From Amycolatopsis camponoti (GTDB lineage: Bacteria; Actinomycetota; Actinomycetes; Mycobacteriales; Pseudonocardiaceae), in NCBI RefSeq assembly GCF_902497555.1, contig NZ_CABVGP010000001.1, forward strand, positions 2,212,501 to 2,276,500: DNA of 64,000 bases. The letters are read 5' to 3'. Below, piece by piece: positions 30,768-39,812 of the stretch. A program made the position numbers and the translations under genes. The stretch's first letter is position 1. Every line of letters starts with the position of its first letter. The notes under the pieces were generated by a model that did no database searches, was not told where the DNA came from, and saw nothing but the letters and a program-made list of their open reading frames with translations.

Positions 30768-31244
30768 GTGACGACCACCCCCGAGGCGAAGCGCCTCTTC
30801 CGGAACGAGTTCATCCGCGAACTTCTGGCCTGGGACCTCGATCCCAGGCACTTCGTTCTCTTCGGCAGCGCGCCGCTGCTGGCGCACGGGCTGCGGACGA
30901 CCATCCGCGACCTCGACGTGGTGGCCCGGGGCGACGTCTTGGCTTGGGCGAGGCGGACCGGCGTCCCGAGTGTGGGCGCGTACAGCGGGGATCCGGTTTG
31001 GCAGTGCGGCCGAGGCCGGATCCAGTTTTCCGCCGGGTGGATCACGTCCCGGTGGGATGTGGACAACCTGATGGACAACGCAGAAGTCATCGGCGGCCTT
31101 CGTCTGGCCCGGCTCGAGGACGTGCTCCAGTACAAGACGGAACTGTCGCGCCCCAAAGACCTTGCCGACATCCAGAGGATCCGAGCGCAGCTCGGCAAAG
31201 CGTCCTTAGAGCTGCCACGACCCCAGCTGATCTGCCTGAAGTGA
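30768..31244 (+). CDS. Nucleotidyltransferase-fold protein
   Basis: This 158-residue protein has the hallmarks of a minimal nucleotidyltransferase: FVLFGSAPLLAHG (Gly33-Ser34) followed by TIRDLDVV (Asp48, Asp50), and the C-terminal LEDVLQYKTELSRPKDLADIQRI common in MNT/AbiEii-like proteins. A third catalytic acid is not obvious, so it may be inactive or incomplete. It could modify RNA or protein. It might be one half of a toxin-antitoxin-like or regulatory module with the upstream genes, but this is inference. Confidence 0.65.
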   Translation: MTTTPEAKRLFRNEFIRELLAWDLDPRHFVLFGSAPLLAHGLRTTIRDLDVVARGDVLAWARRTGVPSVGAYSGDPVWQCGRGRIQFSAGWITSRWDVDNLMDNAEVIGGLRLARLEDVLQYKTELSRPKDLADIQRIRAQLGKASLELPRPQLICLK

Positions 31245-31248
31245 ACTT

Positions 31249-31266
31249 GGCCCGGAAGACCGGGCC
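31249..31266 (+). terminator. Short hairpin after the nucleotidyltransferase-fold gene
   Basis: GGCCCGG-AAGA-CCGGGCC forms a 7-bp GC hairpin 4 bases past the stop codon. No T-run follows. It probably ends the three-gene unit starting at 29878. Confidence 0.45.
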
Positions 31267-31409
31267 GCCGCTGTGGTGGCCGATCCGCCCAACGAGATCC
31301 GCTCGACCACGCTTCCTGGATGCTCCTGGCCGGCCCCAGGGCGGAACCATCTCGGTGGTGTGGCGAAGCCGGCCGAGTCGGCGATCGGTTCGGCGGCCAA
31401 ACCGTTCAC

Positions 31410-31895
31410 ATGTCGACTGTTCAGGTCACGACTGTTGCCGTGACGCAGCATCCGTCCCCGCATCGGGACCTCATGCGCTACCTGCACCGAGCGGCCCTGC
31501 TGAGCGAACGGGTCGGCGATCGCCGTTTCCGGCAGCGGATCGGCATCGGGCGCACCCTGTTCCTCGTGCTCCGGTCGATCGCCGACGCCGGCGACGTCTC
31601 CCCGTCACAACAAGAGATCGCCGACCTCCTCAGCCTGACGAAGGGCGCGGTCAGCCGGCACGTCGAGACTGCCCGGCGACGAGGCTGGTTGGCCGTCACG
31701 ACCTCGTCCGCGTCCCGTCGCGAGCACGCGCTGACGCTGACCCCCGCGGGCCAGTCCCTCGTGAAGGACGGGCTGGCCGTGCAACGCGAATACGAGCGCC
31801 TGGGCGGCAAGCACATGACCGACGCCGCGATGGCCACCACCATCCAGACACTGAAGACGATGTGCGAACTCCTGGAGACCGAGGAGCGGCAATGA
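31410..31895 (+). CDS. MarR-family regulator
   Basis: This 161-residue winged-helix protein has the MarR core SQQEIADLLSLTKGAVSRHVETARRRGWLAV and the wing with SSASRREHALTLTPAG (about residues 60-125). The start is uncertain: ATG 31410 has no ribosome-binding site, and GTG 31440 is in frame. A direct repeat of CGACTGTT lies at 31414-31438 and may be part of its operator. It overlaps the flavin reductase gene by four bases (ATGA) and probably controls that gene. Confidence 0.8.
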   Translation: MSTVQVTTVAVTQHPSPHRDLMRYLHRAALLSERVGDRRFRQRIGIGRTLFLVLRSIADAGDVSPSQQEIADLLSLTKGAVSRHVETARRRGWLAVTTSSASRREHALTLTPAGQSLVKDGLAVQREYERLGGKHMTDAAMATTIQTLKTMCELLETEERQ

Positions 31896-32491
31896 GAATC
31901 GAGGTCATCCTCGGCAGCACCCGCCCCGGACGGCTCGGCGACCGCGTCTGCCGGTTCGTCATCGGCAAGGCGGCCCTCGTCAACGGCGCCGAGTTCACCG
32001 TGCTCGACCTCGCCGACCACCCGATGCCGTTCTTCGACGAGCCGCTCGCGCCGTTGGCCAACCACGACCGCCGGCCGTCCGCACCCGTGCGGGCTTGGCT
32101 CGAAGCCATGGCGGCCGCCGACGCCTACGTCTTCCTGACACCCGAGTACAACCACGCGCCACCGGCCGCGTTGAAGAACGCCCTGGACTTCCTCGCCACC
32201 GAGGCCGCCGGCAAACCCGCGACGATCGTGTCGTACTCCACCACCGCACACGGCGGCGCCCTGGCCGGCCAGCACCTGCGGCTGTCCCTGAGCAAGGCAG
32301 GCATGCTGCCCCTGCCCCGAAGCCTCCCCCTCGCCCACGCCCACCGGCTCTTCGACCCCACCGGCGAACTGGTCGAGCGATCGGACTGGGCACCCCGGGT
32401 CGCCGAATTCGTCCCGGCTTCCCTCCGCGACCTCGTCGAGCACGCCCGCGCACTCAAAACCCTCGAAGAAGCGACGACGTCAGGGATGTGA
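31892..32491 (+). CDS. NADPH-dependent FMN reductase / quinone reductase-like flavoprotein
   Basis: This 199-residue flavodoxin-like protein starts with the FMN phosphate loop ILGSTRPGRLGDRV. It contains FLTPEYNHAPPAALKNALDFL, the signature of the NADPH-dependent FMN reductase family (ChrR, AzoR relatives). Such enzymes reduce quinones, chromate or azo compounds using FMN. Its ATG overlaps the MarR stop, so redox or toxicant-responsive co-expression is likely. Substrate unknown. Confidence 0.88.
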   Translation: MRIEVILGSTRPGRLGDRVCRFVIGKAALVNGAEFTVLDLADHPMPFFDEPLAPLANHDRRPSAPVRAWLEAMAAADAYVFLTPEYNHAPPAALKNALDFLATEAAGKPATIVSYSTTAHGGALAGQHLRLSLSKAGMLPLPRSLPLAHAHRLFDPTGELVERSDWAPRVAEFVPASLRDLVEHARALKTLEEATTSGM

Positions 32492-32525
32492 GTGAGTCCC
32501 GGTGCCGGATCACCGGGACTCACTC
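32490..32525. terminator. Bidirectional hairpin terminator
   Basis: A perfect 15-bp inverted repeat (32490-32504 GAGTGAGTCCCGGTG and 32511-32525) has a 6-base loop. It begins at the stop codon of the flavin reductase gene and lies between converging genes. Confidence 0.75.
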
Positions 32526-32535
32526 GGCCGCTGTG

Positions 32536-33282
32536 TCAGCGGTTCATCAAAGCGAAGACGCCCCAGCCGAGGAATTCGCGTTGGTACCGGGCGTGGCGCG
32601 CCGGAGCGGCGGTGAGTTCCGCGCGCATCTGCTCGGCCAGCTCGTCGTCGGGATGGGCGTCCAGCCAGCGGCGGGTGTTGAGCCATTGAGCCGCGACGTA
32701 GCTGTCCCAGCTGTCCTGGTCGGCGAGGACCATCTGCACGACGTCACAACCCAGCTCCCCGAACTGTTCCAGCAGCTCCGGGAGGACGCGGAAGTCGTCT
32801 TCACCGGTGGCGTGACAGCCTTCGACGGTGGCCTGGTCCGGGGGTTGCCTGCGCCAGTACGGTTCGCCGATCAGCATCATGCCGCCGGGGCGCAGGCTGC
32901 GTCGGAGCAGGTCCACGGTGCCGGCCACGCCACCTCCGATCCAGGTCGCACCTACGCACGCTCCGATGTCGACCGCGCCGTCGGTGACGTGGTCGGACGC
33001 GTCGCCGTGGGTGAACGTGACCTGTTCGGCGACCTCCAGTTCGATCGCTCGTGCCCGGGCCTTGGCCAGGAACACGGTGCTGATGTCCACGCCGGTTCCG
33101 GTGATGCCGTGATCGCGGGCCCAGGTGCACAGCAGCTCGCCCGAGCCACAGGCCAGGTCGAGCAGCCGAGTGCCGGGTGGTGGGTTCAGCGCCTCGCCCA
33201 GGCCGGCCAGTTTCCGGCTGGTGAGCGGGTTGTGGATGCGGTGGCCGCTCTCGCGGATGGTGAAGCTACGGGGTAGATCCAC
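32536..33282 (-). CDS. Class I SAM-dependent methyltransferase
   Basis: This 248-residue methyltransferase has the SAM-binding motif RLLDLACGSGELL (about residues 38-50), the acidic GVDIST after the second strand, and post-motif LRPGGMMLIGEPYW. The N-terminal ESGHRIHNPLT resembles small-molecule methyltransferases of the UbiE/SmtA kind. The GTG start at 33282 has GAGG 10 bases upstream. Substrate unknown. It is divergent from the large HEAT-like gene. Confidence 0.85.
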   Translation of the reverse strand: MDLPRSFTIRESGHRIHNPLTSRKLAGLGEALNPPPGTRLLDLACGSGELLCTWARDHGITGTGVDISTVFLAKARARAIELEVAEQVTFTHGDASDHVTDGAVDIGACVGATWIGGGVAGTVDLLRRSLRPGGMMLIGEPYWRRQPPDQATVEGCHATGEDDFRVLPELLEQFGELGCDVVQMVLADQDSWDSYVAAQWLNTRRWLDAHPDDELAEQMRAELTAAPARHARYQREFLGWGVFALMNR

Positions 33283-33501
33283 TTCGGGGATTCCTCACGT
33301 CCAAGGGGTAGTCCAGCGCTGGGTCGGCCGTCGACGGCCGGGCTGCCCGGACATTCATGAAATGCACCTCTTCGAACGGAAGGTCATACGGTTGGGCGGA
33401 AGGCTAGGCGGGGCGCACGTGCCGGTCCACCGGTTATCGCGTCGACCCCGAACGCGCTCTCGTGCCGCCGGGCACCGTCCGCGCCGTCGAGCGGAATTGC
33501 G

Positions 33502-33530
33502 TTGGTGAAGGCTCCATGATCGGGAAGAAT
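33502..33530 (+). promoter_or_regulatory. Probable promoter for the large HEAT-like gene
   Basis: TTGGTG (33502-33507) and AAGAAT (33525-33530) are 17 bases apart. The ATG at 33538 is 7 bases after the -10 with no Shine-Dalgarno, which suggests leaderless transcription. The rest of the 255-base gap to the divergent methyltransferase shows no other clear element. Confidence 0.5.
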
Positions 33531-33537
33531 CCCCGGA

Positions 33538-36500
33538 ATGGACCTGCGCGCCCTTCTCGCCCGGATCGATCCGCTGGCCGCTCCGGCACGAAGGCGGGTT
33601 CTCGCCGATACCGCACGCGCGCTGGCCGGTTCGCCGGAGCTGACCGCTCTGCTCGCGGAACTGGACGCCGTCCCCGGGCTTCCGCGCGCCTGGGCCGCGA
33701 AGATGGCCACCATCGCAGGCGATGACACGCACCTGCGCCGCAGCCTCGTCGCGACGGACACCCGGGTCGCCGCTCTGGCGATGACCCACTGCGCCCGCCA
33801 CGGCTTGCACTTCGACGTCCTCACCGCGGCACTCCCGACCGCGCCCCTCGCGTGGCGGCACACTCTCTACCGCGCGGTGCGCGCCACCGGAGCCACCGAG
33901 TGGGCCGAAGCGCTGCTGCCCCGGGTGCGCGCCCGCTTCGGTGACCACGAGGCCGCCGCCGTGCTCCCGGCTTGCGACGCCGACACCGTGACGGCCTTGC
34001 TGCCGGAACTGGACTTCGCGGTGCCCAACCTCGCCGCGCTGTCCCGCCGTCACCCCGCCGTGGTGCTCGCGCACCTGCGCCGGAGGCTGACCGAAGCCGG
34101 CGACGCCGGGCGCAACGCCGTGTGGGCTCTCTTCGGTCCGGCGCTGGGTCAGCTGGTCCGGCAAGACCCCGGACATCTCGTCGACCTGCTGGCGCGGTCG
34201 GGACCGTTGACCGGGCTCCCGGCCGGCGCGGACCGGTGGCTGGCCACGGCGACCGCGGCCGACCCGGACCGCGTCGTGGCGATCCTCGCCGATCCCGCGC
34301 GGCGCATCCGGTTCCGCGCGGGCCGGAGCATGGAGCTCGCTCTGCGGCGGGCCACGGACGGGTCTCTGACTTCGCTCGCGCGCACCTCGCTCACCGACGT
34401 GCGCCGCTTGACGGCATTGCTGCGCGGGCTCCCGCCCGCCCGGCGCGCGATCGTCCTGGGTGGAGCGCTGGGGGAGCAGACCCTGCAGCAGGCCGGACTG
34501 CCGATCGCCCTGCTCGACGTCCTGCCGTGGCGGTCCCGGCACGAGCAGGCCCGCCGGCTGCTCGCCGCCCGCCCCGTGGCCGACCATCCCGACCTGCGGC
34601 GGGAGGCGACCGCGCGGCTGCCCTGGCCGGAGGCCGAGCCCCACCTGCGCGCCGCGACCGCCCGGCCGACCGCCGTGGAGCGTGCCCTCGGTTACCCGCT
34701 GCTGATCGGCGCGGCGGCCGCGACCCGGGACCCGGAGGTCGTCGCCGGCCTGCTCGGGTCGCTGACCCGGCTGCCCAACGAGCAGGATCCGGTCCGCCAC
34801 ACCGCGCTCGCGGCCATCGCCGCGCTCCCGGGCTGGCTCCTGCGGTCGGCCGATCCGTCCACCCTGGTCAAGCTGGCCACCGATGCCGTCCAGGCCAGGG
34901 ACGCGTCCTGGGCCACCCGCCAGGCGGTCGGCACGCTGGCCGTCACCCTGGTCCGGCAGGGAACGCTCACGACGCGGCCCGACTTGGTCGAGAGCGGGCT
35001 GCTGATGGTGGAGCTGTCCGGTGGACACGCACACGCCCTCACCCTGCACCGGCTCGATCAGGACCTGCCCCGCGGCGCCGAACACGGCCTGTTCTCCGCG
35101 CTGCGGCCGCGCATCACCGCCGACGCCCGCGCCGGCCGCTACGACCTGGTCCTGTCCTTGGCCTCGGGCCTGCGGCGGCGCGCGTGGACGATGCCCGACC
35201 TCCAGGCCGCCGTGGGCGAAGCGACCGGCGCCGCCGACGACGCCACGGTCCGCTGGGCACTCGGGCTGTGGCTGGCCCCGCCCGCGACCCGGGACGAACG
35301 CGTCGAGGCCGTGCTCCGCCGCGACCCGTCGACGATCACCGTGACCGCCGTGGCGAACGCGATCAGCGAACGCCGGACCGACCTGCTCGACCGCGTGCTG
35401 GACCGGCCGCCGCGCGGCCGGTTCGTCGCCCGCGGTGTCCGGCTGGTCCCGACGTTCAGCGGGGCGTCACGGCACTGGCTGCCGCGTCAGGTCGCCCGGT
35501 ACGGCGAGCTGCTGGCCGACCTCGCGACCGCGCCCCGCAAGCCGGTCTGGGAGCGGGTCTCGGCCGTGCGGCGCCTGGCGAGCCTGCCCGGCGCCGTCCT
35601 CGACGACGTGCGGCCGTTCCTCCAGGACGACGAAGTCGCCGTGGTCGAGGCCGCGCTGGCCGGCCTGGCCTGGACCGATCGGCCCGGCGACGCACTCGGC
35701 ACGTTGCTCGGCTACGCCGACACCGATCGCGCCCGGGTCGCGGTGTACGCGGCCGGCCGGGCCGCCCGCGCCATCCGACCGGACGCATTGGGTGCCGCCC
35801 TTCGTCCGGTGCTGGCCGGGAAGAAGCTGACGGCGCGCAAGGAGGCGATCCGGTTGCTCGCCGAGCACCGCGTGCCCGGCGCCGCCGGTGATCTCGCCAC
35901 CCTGTGGGCGACCCCGGATCTGCACCGCGACCTCCGCCGCGCCATCGTGTCGGCCGCGCGCCGGTTGCTCGACGACGACCGTGCCTGGCAATGGCTCGCC
36001 GAAGCGACCACCATGACCGCGGTGGCCACGGCCGTGACCGAAGCCCACCCGATGACCATCGCCGAGCACTACCGCGAGCGGTACGGCACGCTGGTGCGCG
36101 GCGTGGCGGGCAGCGCCGATCCGGACACCGCGCGAACCGGCTTGGCCGCCTGGCCCGCGTGGAGCGCCTGGGACCGCGAAGGACCTGCTGCGCTGGTCAC
36201 CCTGATCGGCGACCTCACCAGCACCGCGACTTGGCGGGCAGCGGTCGAAGCGGTACTCGCGGCGTGCGCGGTCACCGGCGATCCGGCGCCATTGGACGAC
36301 GTGGTCACGACGCTCGCCGAAGCGGACGACGTCGTCGCCGACGGCCGGGACCAGCCGGCGCGACAACGACTACGCCACTTCGTCGCCTGCTTCGCGGTCC
36401 GCCTGGACACCGACGGCGAAACCATGCGCGGCGCCGCGGAGCGGCTGTCGACGACGCTGGCGCACCAGGCGGATTACCGAACGGACGCGCTGCTGCTCGC

Positions 36501-36831
36501 CGTCGCCGCCCTCCCTCGCCACGGCGAACTGCTGCCGGCCGTCCGCCGGATCGCCGCCCTCGCCGACCGTCCCGCACTGGCTTGGCAGGTGGCGGACCGG
36601 CTGGCGACCTGGCTGGCCGGCCACGACCCGGGACGGGCCGAACTGCTCGGCACCGCTCAGGCCCTCACGACCGGCCCGGCGGAGGCCTCGCTGGCGGCGA
36701 GCATCGCCGGCCAGGCCGGCCCCCACGCCGGATGGCCGCACCCATGGCGCGACCTGGTAAGGGCCCTGCGCGCGCACCCCGACGCCGATGTCCGCGAACG
36801 CGCGTCGCACATTTCCCTCGCTCCTGAGTGA
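33538..36831 (+). CDS. Giant HEAT-like repeat protein
   Basis: This 1,097-residue protein appears to be built almost wholly of amphipathic alpha-helical repeats of about 35-45 residues, with HEAT-like turns such as DDEVAVVEAALAGLAW and RVAVYAAGRAARAI. No signal peptide, membrane helix or catalytic motif is seen. Such solenoids are protein-binding scaffolds. Related large HEAT proteins occur in actinomycetes, but their function is unknown. A smaller HEAT-repeat protein lies 3 kb downstream (39813). The N-terminal half may contain a more specific domain that I cannot name. Confidence 0.7.
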   Translation: MDLRALLARIDPLAAPARRRVLADTARALAGSPELTALLAELDAVPGLPRAWAAKMATIAGDDTHLRRSLVATDTRVAALAMTHCARHGLHFDVLTAALPTAPLAWRHTLYRAVRATGATEWAEALLPRVRARFGDHEAAAVLPACDADTVTALLPELDFAVPNLAALSRRHPAVVLAHLRRRLTEAGDAGRNAVWALFGPALGQLVRQDPGHLVDLLARSGPLTGLPAGADRWLATATAADPDRVVAILADPARRIRFRAGRSMELALRRATDGSLTSLARTSLTDVRRLTALLRGLPPARRAIVLGGALGEQTLQQAGLPIALLDVLPWRSRHEQARRLLAARPVADHPDLRREATARLPWPEAEPHLRAATARPTAVERALGYPLLIGAAAATRDPEVVAGLLGSLTRLPNEQDPVRHTALAAIAALPGWLLRSADPSTLVKLATDAVQARDASWATRQAVGTLAVTLVRQGTLTTRPDLVESGLLMVELSGGHAHALTLHRLDQDLPRGAEHGLFSALRPRITADARAGRYDLVLSLASGLRRRAWTMPDLQAAVGEATGAADDATVRWALGLWLAPPATRDERVEAVLRRDPSTITVTAVANAISERRTDLLDRVLDRPPRGRFVARGVRLVPTFSGASRHWLPRQVARYGELLADLATAPRKPVWERVSAVRRLASLPGAVLDDVRPFLQDDEVAVVEAALAGLAWTDRPGDALGTLLGYADTDRARVAVYAAGRAARAIRPDALGAALRPVLAGKKLTARKEAIRLLAEHRVPGAAGDLATLWATPDLHRDLRRAIVSAARRLLDDDRAWQWLAEATTMTAVATAVTEAHPMTIAEHYRERYGTLVRGVAGSADPDTARTGLAAWPAWSAWDREGPAALVTLIGDLTSTATWRAAVEAVLAACAVTGDPAPLDDVVTTLAEADDVVADGRDQPARQRLRHFVACFAVRLDTDGETMRGAAERLSTTLAHQADYRTDALLLAVAALPRHGELLPAVRRIAALADRPALAWQVADRLATWLAGHDPGRAELLGTAQALTTGPAEASLAASIAGQAGPHAGWPHPWRDLVRALRAHPDADVRERASHISLAPE

Positions 36832-36893
36832 TGTGCCGGGCTCGGACGCCGTGACACGCGTTGCCTCTGTGTCGAGGATTCTCCGCGAGGTCA

Positions 36894-37607
36894 TCAGCCG
36901 TCCAGAGTCCGCTCTGTTTCGGGCCATGACTGTGGCGCCGGGCCGAACGCGCGCCGGGCGGCTCGGACTGCGAGCGTGGCGACGGTGGCGTTGGCGCCAC
37001 CGCCGATCACCGCGCCGATGCCGAACGGAGCCACCCGGCCGAGCACGATGATGCCCTGCTTGGTGCCGTACTTGGTGACGAAGTTCTTGCCCAGGACGCT
37101 GTTGATCTGTTTCAGCGTCGCCGTGGGCACCTTGCTGACGAGCTGGCGGGCCCAGTGCTGACCGGTGCGCTCGGCGGCCTTGCCGACAATGGTCGAGGAA
37201 CCCGACTGGCCGAGCAGGATCCCCATGACCAGCGTCCGCCGGCGTTCGATCTCGTCCAGCCGAACGCCGTGGACCTCGGCGACCGAGAGCACGAACAGGG
37301 TGCTCAGTTCGAGCGAAGAGAAGGCCTCGCCCGCCGACAGTGCCAGTGCGACCCCGGTGCCGACGGCGGGCGCGGCCGCGGTGGCCCCGACCGCGGCCCC
37401 GGTGCCCGCCAGGGCGCTGACGTACATCCGCTCCAGGGTGCGGATGACCTCCGCCGGTGTGGCATCCGGGTTGCGCTGACGGGCCCGGGCGATGTTCTTG
37501 CGCACCAGCGGTGTCTGCAAGCCGATGGCCTTGTCCAGTACCTGAAGGGCCGGCTGCCCCGGCCCGCTCGACGCCGGGACCGGTCCTTCAAGGGCATCAG
37601 AGGCCAC
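36894..37607 (-). CDS. EcsC-family protein
   Basis: This 237-residue protein matches the EcsC family by pattern: an N-terminal helical part (QVLDKAIGLQTPLVRKNIARAR), a small-residue-rich helix (GTGAAVGATAAAPAVGTGVA), the LGQSGSS loop, and the C-terminal FGIGAVIGGGANATVATLAVRAARRAFG. EcsC is linked to secretion and ABC transport in Bacillus, but its biochemical role is unclear. The GTG at 37607 is preceded by GAAGGAG. The family usually associates with membranes. Confidence 0.75.
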   Translation of the reverse strand: MASDALEGPVPASSGPGQPALQVLDKAIGLQTPLVRKNIARARQRNPDATPAEVIRTLERMYVSALAGTGAAVGATAAAPAVGTGVALALSAGEAFSSLELSTLFVLSVAEVHGVRLDEIERRRTLVMGILLGQSGSSTIVGKAAERTGQHWARQLVSKVPTATLKQINSVLGKNFVTKYGTKQGIIVLGRVAPFGIGAVIGGGANATVATLAVRAARRAFGPAPQSWPETERTLDG

Positions 37608-37810
37608 CGCGAGCTCCTTCGCGTCGTCACGTCGCCGCCCAGTCTCGCACCCGCCACGGCCGGAGCCCATCGGCCGCCAGACGATCCGGTCACCGCCCGG
37701 GCGGCCGCGTTCGACTGGCCGGACACCACCCTCGGGTGGCCGGCCGGGCCGGCGGATGAGCCCGCTTTCGTCTCGCCTGAGGCGTGCACCACGCACCGGA
37801 GCGGCGATCG

Positions 37811-38719
37811 TCAGCTCGCGGGGAAGAACAGGCGCAGGCGGTCGACCCGGCCTTCGCGGTGCGACATCAGCCAGACCACCGCCGGCGGGCAGTGTTGCGG
37901 ATCGTGCGGCGGGCTGACCATCGCCATCTCCCACACGGTGAAGTCGCGGCTGGTGACGGCGTTGACGAAGTGCTGGCGCACACCGTAGGTCAAGTCCGCT
38001 TCCATGCCCGCCACCGCCATGTCCCGCCCGCCCTGGAAGCCCTGACCGCTGGTCATGCGCAGGTCCGGCGTCCAGCGGTCGGCGACGACGCCGGCGAACT
38101 CGCCCCGCCGGGCGGCGGCCAGCGTGTCGGCCGCCTCCCGTGCGCTGGCGGCGTTGCGCGCGGCGGCGTCGTCGTACGCCTGGTCGGCCGTGGCCAGCAG
38201 GGCTTCGGACAGCTTGGTCCGCGCCTGGTTCAGCCGGCTGCGCACCGTGCCCACCGGGAGCCGGCAGGCGGCGGCGATCTGCTCGTACGACGTGACGTCG
38301 CTGAAGTGGCGCAACAGGACCACCTCCCGCAACGCCGGGGACAGGCTGTCGATCGCGTGCCAGACCCAGTCGCGGGAGACGTGGTCGTCGAGGAGGCGTT
38401 CCGGGGTCGCGAGATCGGCCGGCGGCCCGGGGTCCGCGACCGGCACGACCCGGCGCGCGGCGCGCAGGCGCATGCGGCAGGCGTTGCGGACGATCGCCCG
38501 CAGCCACGGCCCGGCGGCGGCCGGGTCGCGCAAGGTTCCGATCCGCCGCAACGCCGTCAGCGCGGCGTCCTGCAGGGCGTCCTCGGCGTCCGGCCCGTGG
38601 CCCAGGATGCCGAGCGCCACGGCACGCATGTCGGCCTGGTGCCGGGCGAGCAACGTCCCGAGAGCGCTCACACTGCCGGCCCGGGCACCGCGCGCCAGCT
38701 CGATCTCGATGGACGTCAC
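37811..38719 (-). CDS. ECF sigma factor with C-terminal NTF2/SnoaL-like domain
   Basis: This 302-residue sigma factor has region 2 (LGTLLARHQADMRAVALGILG and DAEDALQDAALTALRRIG), region 4 (LSPALREVVLLRHFSDVTSYEQIA and PVGTVRSRLNQAR) and an added C-terminal domain of about 110 residues that resembles SnoaL/NTF2 folds, as in SigJ-type or ECF41-like proteins. In such sigmas the extension controls activity without a separate anti-sigma factor. The start is uncertain: GTG 38719 fits the family, but an ATG at 38806 is in frame. It is divergent from an alpha/beta hydrolase gene that may be its target. Confidence 0.82.
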   Translation of the reverse strand: MTSIEIELARGARAGSVSALGTLLARHQADMRAVALGILGHGPDAEDALQDAALTALRRIGTLRDPAAAGPWLRAIVRNACRMRLRAARRVVPVADPGPPADLATPERLLDDHVSRDWVWHAIDSLSPALREVVLLRHFSDVTSYEQIAAACRLPVGTVRSRLNQARTKLSEALLATADQAYDDAAARNAASAREAADTLAAARRGEFAGVVADRWTPDLRMTSGQGFQGGRDMAVAGMEADLTYGVRQHFVNAVTSRDFTVWEMAMVSPPHDPQHCPPAVVWLMSHREGRVDRLRLFFPAS

Positions 38720-38844
38720 CTGATCATTCTGCCCGGTCCCGGCCCGGGCTCCGCGGTGTGACGCACGCCATGCCCGCCGGATCGAACTTCGCTGCCCCGA
38801 GGCCATCTTGACGGTGTTCCCAGCACAGTGCGATCGGAGAAATC

Positions 38845-39711
38845 ATGGACACCGGCACCCACACCGTCGAACTCGACGGCGTCCGCCAGCGTTACCACGT
38901 GCACGGCCGCGGGCCGGTGTGCGTCGCCCTGCCCGGCGGCCCCGGCGTCGACTGGGCGTACCTGCGGATGCCCGCGCTCGAAGCGCACCTGACCGTGGTC
39001 TACGTCGAGCCGATCGGCACCGGCGGCTCGGGGCGGCTGGCGTCCCACCCGCACGGGTACACCCGCGCCCGGTACGCCCGTGCCCTGCTCGCATTGCTGG
39101 ACCACCTCGGCGTGGCCACGGCCCACCTCATCGGCCATTCCCACGGCGGGTTCGTCGCGCAGTACTTCGCGCTGCACCGCCCCGACCGGGTCGCCGGGGT
39201 GGTGCTGTACGAGAGCGCCCCGGTCACCGGGCCGGAGCACGGCGCCGAAGCCCAGCGCAACGTCGAGGAGTTCGCCCGCCGCAACGCCGACCGGCCCGAC
39301 CTGCCCGGGGTGCTGGCCGCCCTGCAGGCGACGGCGTCGATCTCGGACGACGACGAGATGGACGCCGCGCTGCGTGGTCTGCTGCCGGCGTACTTCGCCG
39401 ACTACTGGGGCCGGGAGGCGGAGTTCGCGCCGCTGAGGGCGACCGTCCGCGGCACGCACATCTCCGGACTGGACGAGCGGCTCGTGCCGGACACGATCGA
39501 CGACCGTGCGGCGCTGGGTTCCCTGACCGTGCCGGCGCTGGTGGTGGCCGGCCGGTTCGACGTGATCTGCGGAGTCCGCTGGGCGCGCGAGCTGGTCGAG
39601 CTGATCCCGGACGCCCGCCTCGTCGTACTGGAGCGCAGCGGTCACTTCGGCCACCTCGAGGAACCCGCCGTGTTCGCCGAGGCCGTAGCCGGCTTCGTCA
39701 TCGGCAGCTGA
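38845..39711 (+). CDS. Alpha/beta hydrolase, proline iminopeptidase-like
   Basis: This 288-residue hydrolase has the nucleophile elbow GHSHGGF (Ser about residue 101), an oxyanion-region motif LPGGPGVDWAYL that resembles the HGGPG of prolyl aminopeptidases, and the C-terminal histidine in ERSGHFGHLEEP. Substrate unknown. It is divergent from the ECF sigma gene, so it may be part of its regulon. A strong hairpin follows. Confidence 0.85.
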   Translation: MDTGTHTVELDGVRQRYHVHGRGPVCVALPGGPGVDWAYLRMPALEAHLTVVYVEPIGTGGSGRLASHPHGYTRARYARALLALLDHLGVATAHLIGHSHGGFVAQYFALHRPDRVAGVVLYESAPVTGPEHGAEAQRNVEEFARRNADRPDLPGVLAALQATASISDDDEMDAALRGLLPAYFADYWGREAEFAPLRATVRGTHISGLDERLVPDTIDDRAALGSLTVPALVVAGRFDVICGVRWARELVELIPDARLVVLERSGHFGHLEEPAVFAEAVAGFVIGS

Positions 39712-39726
39712 GGGGCTCGCGATCCC

Positions 39727-39753
39727 GGCGGGAGGCCGCCCGCGCCTCCCGCC
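39727..39753 (+). terminator. Hairpin terminator after the hydrolase gene
   Basis: GGCGGGAGGC (39727-39736) and GCCTCCCGCC (39744-39753) form a perfect 10-bp stem with a 7-base loop, 15 bases past the stop. Confidence 0.7.
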
Positions 39754-39812
39754 CTGCGCCGTCATCGGTGCAGCCACCCGGACCCAGGCGGTCGATGGCT
39801 ACATTGACGAGC

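Noticed and set aside
29878..31244. Classic MNT/HEPN toxin-antitoxin pair
   Set aside because: No HEPN protein lies beside the nucleotidyltransferase-fold gene; neighbours are a Crp-like protein and a membrane peptide.
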